Source of the DNA: Bacteroidales bacterium UBA4331
GTDB lineage: Bacteria; Bacteroidota; Bacteroidia; Bacteroidales; Paludibacteraceae
Reading direction: 5' to 3'
Length of the DNA: 19,876 nucleotides
Assembly (NCBI GenBank): GCA_002394395.1
Contig: DGTR01000002.1
Span: forward strand, 1-19,876
Position 1 is the stretch's first letter, and the number at the start of each line of letters is the position of its first letter. Under the pieces are notes generated by a model that saw nothing but the letters and a program-made list of their open reading frames with translations, was not told the origin of the DNA and made no database searches. Position numbers and translations under genes: made by a program. Positions 7,589-14,257 of the stretch are shown here, piece by piece.

Positions 7589-9295
7589 ATGAAACGCATC
7601 CTTTTGTTTTTGGTGGCGGGCGTTATGTCCGCTACCATTGCAAGGGGCGCCGGAATTAACTATAACGGCACAAGCTTGCAGGAAAATACCGAGTTCACTC
7701 GTACGCAATGCGGTACCGCGTTTAAAGATGTGATGAAAGAGATCAGCGGTCTCGCTTGTTCCCGTACGACCCCCGGATACCTCTGGGCGCACGGCGATGA
7801 GAACACCAGCGACAATAAGAAGATTATTGCCATCAATCCCAATGCGCAGAGCAAGAATGATGAACTGGTAATGACCGTGAATATCTCCGGCGATCCCGGT
7901 CGTGACGACTGGGAGGACATAGCTACGGGTGTGTATGGAAACAAGAACTATGTCTTTGTTGGCGCTTTTGGAGATAATGAACTGAACTTTAACGACCAGT
8001 ATTATATCTACTATTTCGAGGAGCCGGCTATCACTTCAGGTACGCAAACCGTGACGGTCAACTATATCCGTTTTGGTTATCCGGACAACAAAGCGCACAA
8101 TACCGAGACGCTGATGTACGACAATGTGGAGCAGATGTTTTACATCGTCGATAAAGTGAAAAGCGGTATCTGCCATTTGTACAAGCTGCCTTTCTCCACT
8201 ACGTATGGCACAGGCGTGCAGCGTCTGACGGAGGTGTGCGCCTTAGGAAACGGCTCTAAGTTCAATTACTGTACCGGCGGAGATATCACGCCCGATGGAC
8301 AATGGATGGCGATTAAGAGTAAGCCGTATGTGCTTCTTTGGGAGCGTCAGGGTTCGGAGAGCCTGAGTACTACCGCCCAGCGCAATCCGGTACAAGTGAT
8401 GGCGTACCAAGAGGAGGAACAAGGTGAGTCGCTTGCTTGGTTCAACGATTCTATCTTCTACACTACTTCGGATAGCAAGAGTAATACTCCTATTTACAAG
8501 TACGTGCGCGCGGGCGATTCCGGTTCGGATACCACCTCTGTTGATCCGACTCCTGTGACAGTTGATTCGACGCTCAAAGCGATTCACGAGGTCGTTTTGA
8601 CGAACGGGTATTACGCTTATATCAACGCAGATGAGACCATCATCCGTGGTTGGTATCTGGCAGGAGAGGATGTCCCGACGGTAAGCAGTTATAAAGTGAG
8701 TGACGGAGCGACTTGGACGCAGAATGGCAATACCGTTACCGTTACGGCGCTCGATAAGTCCACCGCCACTTATACGATGGATATCCAACCAGTAACACCG
8801 GTTGAGTTTACTGCTAACGAGATCGTCTTAGATGGCTCAGAAAGCAGTTGGGTAAAAGGCGCTTATGGTTTTGATGCAACGAAGAAATGGCGCTTCTCCA
8901 AGACCGATGAAGATTACAGCCGTGAGATAGCGGGTAAGACCCATGTGGAGCTCTTCCTGCCGGCTTGCGACACCATAGTGCTGAAGTCAATGGCGTCTAA
9001 AGAACGGGAAATCAATGTGTATATCAATGGAGAGAAATTAGGCGGAAAGACCAAACTGTTGATTACTGGAAGCACATTTGCAGTGCAGCAATCGGCTCCG
9101 TTCATGCTCACTATCGCTTCGGCACAGTCGAGCGGTGATGGCGGCGTGGCAGCTATCCGTATGGCGCGTAAAGCGGCAACCGGGATAGAGGCTACGAAGA
9201 GTGAGGTGCGTTGCGTGAAAATGCTTCGTGACGGTCAACTCCTGATCAAGCAAGGCGATGCAATCTACACGATTCAAGGTCAACGAATACAATAA
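7589..9295 (+). CDS. Secreted protein with propeller-like domain and C-terminal tail
   Basis: The protein has 568 residues with a signal peptide (MKRILLFLVAGVMSATIARG). Residues about 30-310 look like a beta-propeller-type domain (ISGLACSRTTPGYLWAHGDE, DDWEDIATGVYG, CTGGDITPDGQWMAIKS). A linker of T, D, S and P residues follows, then a repeat-like module (330-405) and a jelly-roll-like domain (about 410-525). The tail LLIKQGDAIYTIQGQRIQ matches that of the protein at 1225-2658 and may be a type IX secretion signal. It begins 16 bases after the transporter stop, so it is probably in the hexuronate operon. I do not recognise a specific enzyme family. Its position suggests a role in sugar capture or processing outside the cell (inference). 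Confidence 0.7.
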   Translation: MKRILLFLVAGVMSATIARGAGINYNGTSLQENTEFTRTQCGTAFKDVMKEISGLACSRTTPGYLWAHGDENTSDNKKIIAINPNAQSKNDELVMTVNISGDPGRDDWEDIATGVYGNKNYVFVGAFGDNELNFNDQYYIYYFEEPAITSGTQTVTVNYIRFGYPDNKAHNTETLMYDNVEQMFYIVDKVKSGICHLYKLPFSTTYGTGVQRLTEVCALGNGSKFNYCTGGDITPDGQWMAIKSKPYVLLWERQGSESLSTTAQRNPVQVMAYQEEEQGESLAWFNDSIFYTTSDSKSNTPIYKYVRAGDSGSDTTSVDPTPVTVDSTLKAIHEVVLTNGYYAYINADETIIRGWYLAGEDVPTVSSYKVSDGATWTQNGNTVTVTALDKSTATYTMDIQPVTPVEFTANEIVLDGSESSWVKGAYGFDATKKWRFSKTDEDYSREIAGKTHVELFLPACDTIVLKSMASKEREINVYINGEKLGGKTKLLITGSTFAVQQSAPFMLTIASAQSSGDGGVAAIRMARKAATGIEATKSEVRCVKMLRDGQLLIKQGDAIYTIQGQRIQ

Positions 9296-9318
9296 CGCAA
9301 GGACGTTTTTATATGAAA

Positions 9319-9349
9319 AGAGACGGCTCGGGATGAGTCGTCTCTTTTT
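9319..9349. terminator. Rho-independent terminator, probably bidirectional
   Basis: AGAGACGGCTC (9319-9329) pairs with GAGTCGTCTCT (9335-9345), with one G-T wobble and a 5-base loop, followed by a T run on the plus strand. An A-tract before the stem gives a shorter T run on the minus strand. It lies between convergent genes ending at 9295 (plus) and 9368 (minus). Confidence 0.92.
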
Positions 9350-9367
9350 CGTGCAGCGGGGTGGGGG

Positions 9368-9604
9368 TTATTCTACCACTTCTGCGTCCTGGATGTTGCT
9401 CTGACCGTCATTGCCACCTGCTACCGGCATGATCAGCATCAGAATGAGGTAAAGTAGCAGGCCCGGAAAACCGGTGGTGAAGATAGACAAAGCTGCGTAA
9501 ACCACACGGATCAAGGTGGGATCTACCTCAAAATACTCGGCGATTCCGCCGCATACTCCTGCCAAAATCTTGTTGGTAGAGCGTTTCAATTTCTTTTCTG
9601 CCAT
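9368..9604 (-). CDS. PspC-domain membrane protein
   Basis: A protein of 78 residues that is essentially one PspC domain: KLKRSTNKILAGVCGGIAEY, then FEVDPTLIRVVYAALSIFT, then a hydrophobic helix FPGLLLYLILMLIMPV. PspC proteins are small inner-membrane proteins; in enterobacteria PspC regulates the phage shock response, but the function of stand-alone Bacteroidota versions is not settled. The acidic and polar tail follows the helix. It is 53 bases downstream of aroC on the same strand and might be co-transcribed. The intergenic sequence contains the palindrome ATTACGTAAT. Confidence 0.85.
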   Translation of the reverse strand: MAEKKLKRSTNKILAGVCGGIAEYFEVDPTLIRVVYAALSIFTTGFPGLLLYLILMLIMPVAGGNDGQSNIQDAEVVE

Positions 9605-9657
9605 TGTTATTTAAATTTTAATCGTTATTTCGGTATTACGTAATTACGGTATTGTTT

Positions 9658-10629
9658 CTACAAAAATTGTACCAAAGCGAGGGCGGTCATGGCTTCGACG
9701 ACGGGGACAGCGCGGACTGCGACACAAGGGTCTGAACGATGTACCACTTGGCCATTTACCATTTGGCTATTTAATAACTCATCTAATGCTTTTTTTGTTG
9801 TGGGCGTGGGTTTGAAGACGCAGCGGAAGATGATTTCCGAACCATCGGAGATGCCTCCTGCTATGCCTCCGGAGAGGTGGTTGATGGCGGAGCCTGGCTG
9901 CGTAACTCCTTCAAAACCAGTGCCGTATTCGAAGCCTTTGCAGGCGTTGATGGACATTACCGCGAAGGCCAGTTCTGCTTGCAGCTTGTTGAATATCGGT
10001 TCGCCTGTCCCGACCGGTAAGCCGTTGATGCGGCACTCGATGATGCCTCCGATGGAGTCTCCTTCGCGTTGGTAAGCTGCGATGGTCTCTGCAAATTTCG
10101 CAGGGTCGGTCTCTGCGCCCACTTGGATTAAGCGTGCATTAATGCACACTCCTTTGGTAGCGAGTTCCTGCTTGGCGAGACAACCTGCCACCACGCGTGC
10201 TGCGGTCTCCCGGGCGGAAGCTCTTCCTCCTCCGCGGTAGTCGCGAATACCGTATTTCTGCTCATAGACTTTGTCGGCATGCCCGACGCGGTATGTGTGC
10301 TTGAGGTATTCGTAGTCCTCCGGCCGCGCATCTTTGTTGCGGATGAGAAAAGCAATCGGTGTTCCGAGGGTGACTCCGTTGAGTACTCCGGAGAGCCATT
10401 CTACCTCATCGGGTTCGTTTTTTGCGCGGGCTGAAACCCTTACTTGAGTCTTACTTAAGTCTTGTTCGAGTCCGTTTTGAGTCCGTCCGGCGCGTTTGTC
10501 CAACTCCGTGCGGATGAGGTTCATGTCGATGGTGAGTCCGGCGGGAACTCCGTCCAACACACCTCCTATAGCTGCTCCATGAGACTCACCAAAGGAGGTA
10601 AAAGACCATTTTGAACCGAACGTATTCAT
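9658..10629 (-). CDS. aroC: Chorismate synthase, short and repeat-bearing
   Basis: It converts EPSP to chorismate with reduced FMN, the last shikimate step. The start is the ATG at 10629 (MNTFGSKWSFTSFGESHG), the family's usual opening; a TTG three codons upstream is less likely. Length is 323 residues versus about 350-360 for relatives I remember. Conserved landmarks are FGESHG, HADKVYEQKYG, IRDYRGGGRASARET, MSINACKGFEYG and AVPVVEAM. Two loops are shorter than usual (before REGDSIGG and between GVTQPGSA and LSGGIAGGI). Two other loops carry repeat words. The segment between DKRAG and DEVEWLSG is about 13 residues longer than the usual RRPGQS...QRKE segment because of an 11-mer array, and the stretch before SDPCVAVRAVP, normally GRHDP, is read from the CATTTACCATTTGG word. 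Key histidines remain, so it is probably functional. Confidence 0.93.
   Translation of the reverse strand: MNTFGSKWSFTSFGESHGAAIGGVLDGVPAGLTIDMNLIRTELDKRAGRTQNGLEQDLSKTQVRVSARAKNEPDEVEWLSGVLNGVTLGTPIAFLIRNKDARPEDYEYLKHTYRVGHADKVYEQKYGIRDYRGGGRASARETAARVVAGCLAKQELATKGVCINARLIQVGAETDPAKFAETIAAYQREGDSIGGIIECRINGLPVGTGEPIFNKLQAELAFAVMSINACKGFEYGTGFEGVTQPGSAINHLSGGIAGGISDGSEIIFRCVFKPTPTTKKALDELLNSQMVNGQVVHRSDPCVAVRAVPVVEAMTALALVQFL
9741..9773 (-). repeat. Dispersed CATTTACCATTTGG word inside aroC
   Basis: On the plus strand the words GTACCACTTGGCCATTTACC and ATTTGGCTATTTA run through the aroC 3' region; on the coding strand they encode LLNSQMVNGQVVH. The glycosyltransferase repeat at 11959-11992 encodes the very similar DQMVNGQMVN, and the AroA-GT start encodes MVNDQMVH. 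It replaces the variable loop before the conserved SDPC motif. Confidence 0.9.
10439..10482 (-). repeat. In-gene array of four 11-base units in aroC
   Basis: Plus-strand units are CTTACTTGAGT, CTTACTTAAGT, CTTGTTCGAGT and CCGTTTTGAGT, 44 bases in total. The units diverge more than those at 3061 and 17221 but keep the period. The array is read in aroC as most of NGLEQDLSKTQVRVS, in a loop where relatives have a shorter sequence. Confidence 0.82.
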
Positions 10630-10651
10630 GCCATACAACGCTTTTCGAGTG

Positions 10652-10683
10652 CAAAAGTACTAAAATTCTTGCATATATGCAAA
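10652..10683 (-). promoter_or_regulatory. aroC promoter, Bacteroidota type
   Basis: On the minus strand TTTG (plus 10680-10683) is followed after 20 bases by TACTTTTG (plus 10652-10659). This matches the TTTG and TAnnTTTG elements of the Bacteroidota primary sigma factor. The aroC ATG is 23 bases beyond the -7 box, so the 5' UTR would be short. Confidence 0.8.
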
Positions 10684-10699
10684 ATTTTTTGTAACTTTG
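10669..10699 (+). promoter_or_regulatory. Promoter of the PCMD-protein gene, Bacteroidota type
   Basis: TTG (10669-10671) is followed after 20 bases by TAACTTTG (10692-10699), a match to TAnnTTTG. The start codon is at 10722. The -33 regions of this promoter and the divergent aroC promoter lie at the two ends of the perfect palindrome TTGCATATATGCAA (10669-10682). Confidence 0.8.
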
Positions 10700-10721
10700 C
10701 GCCGATTTTACGAAAAAAGAA

Positions 10722-11810
10722 ATGAGAAAGACCATTTTATCTCTATATTGTCTCGTCTTTTCTTCGATAGTTATGCTGGCACAACAGTTGCCGGACAGCC
10801 ATTTTGAGAATTGGGGAGATAAGTTCAACGGCGATAAGCAATTGACCGAATGGCATGGTTCGAATGTCAACCAGGCGGGATTCAAGTTTACGTTTATGTA
10901 TCAGAAACCGGGTAGAACCGGTTATAGTGCTTATGTGACAGACCGTGCGGTGGGTATTCCGAAACTCGGGATCGGCGCTATCGGTCCGGGCTATCTGTCG
11001 TTGGGTACGCCTTGGCAGTACTTGAAGGGCTTGAATGTCAGCGGAGCTACAGCAGGAACGGAAGGAGGTATCGCTTGGAAATTTCGTCCGGACACGATGG
11101 CGGTGTGGGTTAAACGTGTTGGACCTGCGCCTGAGAAGGAGGATTTTCATCTGTTGTATTATGCTTGGTCCGGCAACTCGAAGGGAACGGAGTACAAGAA
11201 CAAGAAAGGCGGTTGCACTTCGACGGAGCGGATCAACGAAGAGAGCGATATTCGTCAGAAGACCGACGGCAACGAGTGTACGGTAGAGACGCGCGCCAAA
11301 CAGATTGCCGAGGGATGGCATCGCGCGCGGGCTAAATATGACGAGTGGACGCTTATCAAAGTGCCGATTTTCTATATGAGCGACGCGAAACCGACGATGT
11401 GTAATGTCATTTTCTCTGCCGGTAACTATCCTGCTTTCCGTGCGAACGACGGTATGTATGACGGCAATGCGTTGTATGTCGATGATGTGGAATTGATTTA
11501 TTCGTCAAAGATTGATAAGATCGTCATCAACGGCAAGGAATGGAAGGCTTTTGACCCGAATAGCAGCAAAGTGCAGACATATGTCCTGCCGGCAGGAAGT
11601 GCAGCTGAGGTTACTATCGCGGGCTATCGCGGCATCGGAAGTCTGACGAATATCAAAGGCGAGACTGCGCGTTTTAACGGTCGCAAACTTAACAAAGAAG
11701 AGATGCGTGTTGAGGCCGGTGAACTGAATGGAAAGCCATGGGTGATTACCGTGAAGGCGGAGGACGGCAGTAGCACGCACGTGTATAAGGTACAAATCAA
11801 AAATCAATAA
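10722..11810 (+). CDS. Secreted PCMD-domain protein
   Basis: The protein has 362 residues with a signal peptide (MRKTILSLYCLVFSSIVMLAQ), so it is exported to the envelope or surface. Residues about 22-265 resemble the PCMD (putative carbohydrate metabolism) domain: an early W-rich segment (HFENWGDKFNG, LTEWHGSN) and the typical end NALYVDDVELIYSSK. The remaining 100 residues (IDKIVINGKEWKAFDPNSSK onward) look like a small beta-sandwich of the cadherin-like or Ig-like kind. PCMD proteins are believed to bind or process glycans, but activity is not established. It has its own promoter and is followed after 5 bases by the glycosyltransferase, so it may begin the long plus-strand operon. No catalytic residues can be named. 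Confidence 0.78.
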   Translation: MRKTILSLYCLVFSSIVMLAQQLPDSHFENWGDKFNGDKQLTEWHGSNVNQAGFKFTFMYQKPGRTGYSAYVTDRAVGIPKLGIGAIGPGYLSLGTPWQYLKGLNVSGATAGTEGGIAWKFRPDTMAVWVKRVGPAPEKEDFHLLYYAWSGNSKGTEYKNKKGGCTSTERINEESDIRQKTDGNECTVETRAKQIAEGWHRARAKYDEWTLIKVPIFYMSDAKPTMCNVIFSAGNYPAFRANDGMYDGNALYVDDVELIYSSKIDKIVINGKEWKAFDPNSSKVQTYVLPAGSAAEVTIAGYRGIGSLTNIKGETARFNGRKLNKEEMRVEAGELNGKPWVITVKAEDGSSTHVYKVQIKNQ

Positions 11811-11815
11811 TCGTT

Positions 11816-13012
11816 TTGATAGCAATTGAACTAAATACGTTGGACTGGACGCTCATAGGAATCTTGGCGGCTCTGTTTATAGCGCAAGTGTATTTCTATG
11901 GCCGATACATGGCAGCTCCTGCGCGGAGGATAAGGAGGGATAAGAAGAAAGTGCCCTCAAATGACCAAATGGTAAATGGCCAAATGGTAAATACTCCCGG
12001 CGTTTCTGTCATTCTCTCGGCGCATAACGAAGGAGATAACCTCGCTAATTACCTGCAGGCTCTGCTGACGCAGGAATGGCCGGAATACGAAGTGATTGTG
12101 GTGGACGACGAGTCGGAGGATAACACCCGTGCGGTGGTGGAGAGTTATATGGTTCAGGATCCGCGGTTGCGTCTTACTTTTGTGCCTTACGGCGCACGTG
12201 TGGGTTCGACGAAAAAACTGGCTCTGACGCTGGCGGCGAAGGCGGCTAAGTATGATTATTTGCTTCTGACGGACGCAGATTGCGTACCGGAGTCGAATCA
12301 TTGGATTCGGGAGATGATGAGCGGTTTTAACCAACGGGAAGGAGTAGATTTGGTTCTCGGTTTCGGCGCATATTTTGCGGAGAAGGGACCTATTAACCGT
12401 CTGGAGCGGTTCGACACGCTCTTTAACGGTTTGCATTATTTAGGCGCGGCGATATGCGGCCATCCGTATATGGGCGTTGGACGCAATTTGGCGTACCGCA
12501 AGGCATTGTTCTTTGAGTCCGGTGGTTTTACCCGGCAGATGACAAATCGCTCAGGCGATGACGATCTGTTTGTCAATCGGGTGGCGACGAAGCAAAACAC
12601 AGCGGTGGTTCTCTCTCGCGAGAGTTACACTTGGTCAATCTCCAAGAAGACCATCAAAGCGTGGTGGCAGCAGAAGAGAAGACACCTGTCTGTTTCACCT
12701 AATTACCGTCAGGAGACACAGTTCCGGTTGGCGTTAGAGCCGATGACCAGAGGTCTCTTTTATGCGATGGTGATAGCGATGATGGTTCTTTATTGGCCAC
12801 AGACGATTATGGCGGTTCCTGCGTTGCCGTTTTTGATTGCAGTGGGTTTGTTCCTTGTCCGCTGGATCACGCAAGCAGCGATTCTCAATGTCTCCGCGCG
12901 TCGCATGGGACAGAAACGGTTTGGGATGTGCAGCATCTTGTGGTTTGATATCGCGTTGCCGCTTGTGAACCTTTGGATGCTCATCGTCCCGAAAAGAAAC
13001 AATAAATGGTAA
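11816..13012 (+). CDS. Membrane-anchored family 2 glycosyltransferase
   Basis: The protein has 398 residues. An N-terminal membrane helix (about 10-28) precedes a GT-A domain starting at GVSVILSAHNEGDN (62-74). Landmarks are VVDDES (95-100), the nucleotide-sugar motif DAD (153-155), GDDD (247-250) and QKRRH (286-290, the QxxRW-type motif). Three hydrophobic segments follow (about 312-392). It would transfer a sugar from a nucleotide donor at the inner membrane; donor and acceptor unknown. The start is TTG at 11816, five bases after the previous stop, because the first ATG (residue 32) would remove the anchor. The linker between helix and catalytic domain (49-59) is encoded by a dispersed repeat word. 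The GT part of the gene at 16283 belongs to the same broad family. Confidence 0.85.
   Translation: MIAIELNTLDWTLIGILAALFIAQVYFYGRYMAAPARRIRRDKKKVPSNDQMVNGQMVNTPGVSVILSAHNEGDNLANYLQALLTQEWPEYEVIVVDDESEDNTRAVVESYMVQDPRLRLTFVPYGARVGSTKKLALTLAAKAAKYDYLLLTDADCVPESNHWIREMMSGFNQREGVDLVLGFGAYFAEKGPINRLERFDTLFNGLHYLGAAICGHPYMGVGRNLAYRKALFFESGGFTRQMTNRSGDDDLFVNRVATKQNTAVVLSRESYTWSISKKTIKAWWQQKRRHLSVSPNYRQETQFRLALEPMTRGLFYAMVIAMMVLYWPQTIMAVPALPFLIAVGLFLVRWITQAAILNVSARRMGQKRFGMCSILWFDIALPLVNLWMLIVPKRNNKW
11959..11992 (+). repeat. Dispersed AAATGGTAAATGACC word inside the GT2 gene
   Basis: The words AAATGACCAAATGGTAAATG and GCCAAATGGTAAAT are read in frame as NDQMVNGQMVN. The block is the direct-orientation relative of the words at 5249-5391, 9741-9773 and 16255-16306. 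It sits in the linker between the membrane helix and the catalytic domain. Confidence 0.92.
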
Positions 13013-13032
13013 ACCTTTAAAATTTTAAGAAT

Positions 13033-13341
13033 ATGGCAGAACAAAAACAACTGAACATTAATATCGCCCCGGACAAACAGCAGGGCGTGTTTGCAAACCT
13101 TGCGCTGATTGCGCATACTCCGACGGAGTTCGTCTTGGATTTCGCACAGCTCATGCCGGGTGTGCCGCAAGCAAACGTGGTAGCACGAGTTGTCGTAACG
13201 CCGGATCAGGCGAAGAAGATTCTCGGTGCATTAGGTAACAACATCGCTCAGTATGAGCAGAAGTTCGGCACGATCAATCCTATCGGCGGACCTGTTCCCG
13301 GCTCCACCATCAGTGTGCCTTTTACCGGTGGCGAAGCCTAA
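13033..13341 (+). CDS. DUF3467 family protein
   Basis: A small cytoplasmic protein of 102 residues that matches DUF3467 over its length: YSQ-type opening replaced by FANLALIAHTPTEFVLDFAQ, then VVARVVVTPDQAKKILGALG and NNIAQYEQKFG. The function of this family is unknown. It starts 20 bases after the glycosyltransferase stop and 37 bases before the phosphorylase, so it is probably part of one transcript. The glycine- and proline-rich end (INPIGGPVPGS) is probably flexible. Confidence 0.88.
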   Translation: MAEQKQLNINIAPDKQQGVFANLALIAHTPTEFVLDFAQLMPGVPQANVVARVVVTPDQAKKILGALGNNIAQYEQKFGTINPIGGPVPGSTISVPFTGGEA

Positions 13342-13342
13342 A

Positions 13343-13366
13343 TGTGAAAATATGAAAATGAGAAAA
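13343..13366. repeat. Short TGAAAATA-type repeat
   Basis: TGTGAAAATATGAAAATGAG is followed by AAAAT, giving about three units of 7-8 bases between the DUF3467 and phosphorylase genes. It resembles the other short-unit word arrays in size but is too simple to be sure it is not chance. Confidence 0.4.
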
Positions 13367-13378
13367 TAAATCAATACC

Positions 13379-14257
13379 ATGAGTAAATTTTTTCCAGCTT
13401 CGCAGTTAATCATCAATGCGGATGGTTCTGCGTTTCATCTGCATCTCAAACCTGAGTTTTTGGCAGATAAAGTGATCTTGGTGGGAGACCAGGATCGAGT
13501 AAATATTGTAGCTTCTTTCTTTGACGAAGGATCGATAGAGTGCGATGTACAGAGCCGCGAGTTCCATACCATCACCGGTAAGTTCCACGGCAAGCGTATA
13601 TCTTGTATCTCGACGGGTATCGGAACCGATAACTGCGACATCGTCATGAACGAGATTGACGCGCTTGCGAACATTGATTTCGCGACCCGCACGGAGAAGG
13701 CGGAGAAACGTAGCCTCGACATCGTGCGTATCGGTACGTGCGGCGGAATGCAGGAGGATATTCCTCTGGGTACGTTCCTTGTGAGCCAGAAGAGCATCGG
13801 TTTTGATGGCGTCTTGGCTTTCTATCACGACCGCGACAAGATTTCTGATCTGGGCTTTGAGAAAGCTTTTGTCGATTTTGTGGGTTATCCGAAGAAAGCT
13901 GCTGTGCCGTATGTGGTAGCAGCTAATCCAGAGTTGGTGGACCGCATCGCGAAAGATGATATGATGCGCGGTTGTACGATCGCTTCGAATGGTTTCTATG
14001 GTCCGCAAGGGCGTGTGCTGCGCGTCGATCTGGCGGTTCCGGACATCAATGAGAAGATTACCGACTTCCGTTACGAGGGTCAACGGATTACCAACTACGA
14101 GATGGAGGGGTCGTGTATTGCAGGTCTCGCGCTCCATATGGGACACCGCGCTATGACTGTTTGCTGTGTTATTGCTCAGCGTAAGATTGAGGCTGCCAAC
14201 ACCGACTACAAACCGCGTATCAAAGAATTAATCAAGACCGTATTGGAGAGAATCTGA
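13379..14257 (+). CDS. Nucleoside phosphorylase, uridine-phosphorylase-like
   Basis: The protein has 292 residues. Family landmarks are VILVGDQDRV (32-41, the phosphate-site glycine), STGIGTDN (78-85), IGTCGG (118-123) and NYEMEGSCIAG near residue 240, where the glutamate normally contacts ribose. These proteins cleave nucleosides with phosphate to a base and ribose 1-phosphate in the cytoplasm; uridine is the likeliest substrate because of the overall resemblance to Bacteroidales uridine-phosphorylase-like proteins, but AMP nucleosidase or other nucleosides cannot be excluded. Its stop TGA shares one base with the ATG of the next gene, so the two are probably translationally coupled. Confidence 0.85.
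   Translation: MSKFFPASQLIINADGSAFHLHLKPEFLADKVILVGDQDRVNIVASFFDEGSIECDVQSREFHTITGKFHGKRISCISTGIGTDNCDIVMNEIDALANIDFATRTEKAEKRSLDIVRIGTCGGMQEDIPLGTFLVSQKSIGFDGVLAFYHDRDKISDLGFEKAFVDFVGYPKKAAVPYVVAANPELVDRIAKDDMMRGCTIASNGFYGPQGRVLRVDLAVPDINEKITDFRYEGQRITNYEMEGSCIAGLALHMGHRAMTVCCVIAQRKIEAANTDYKPRIKELIKTVLERI

Noticed and set aside
10630..10638. TTG start for aroC three codons upstream
   Set aside because: The ATG at 10629 gives MNTFG, the usual start of the family, and is a better initiation codon.
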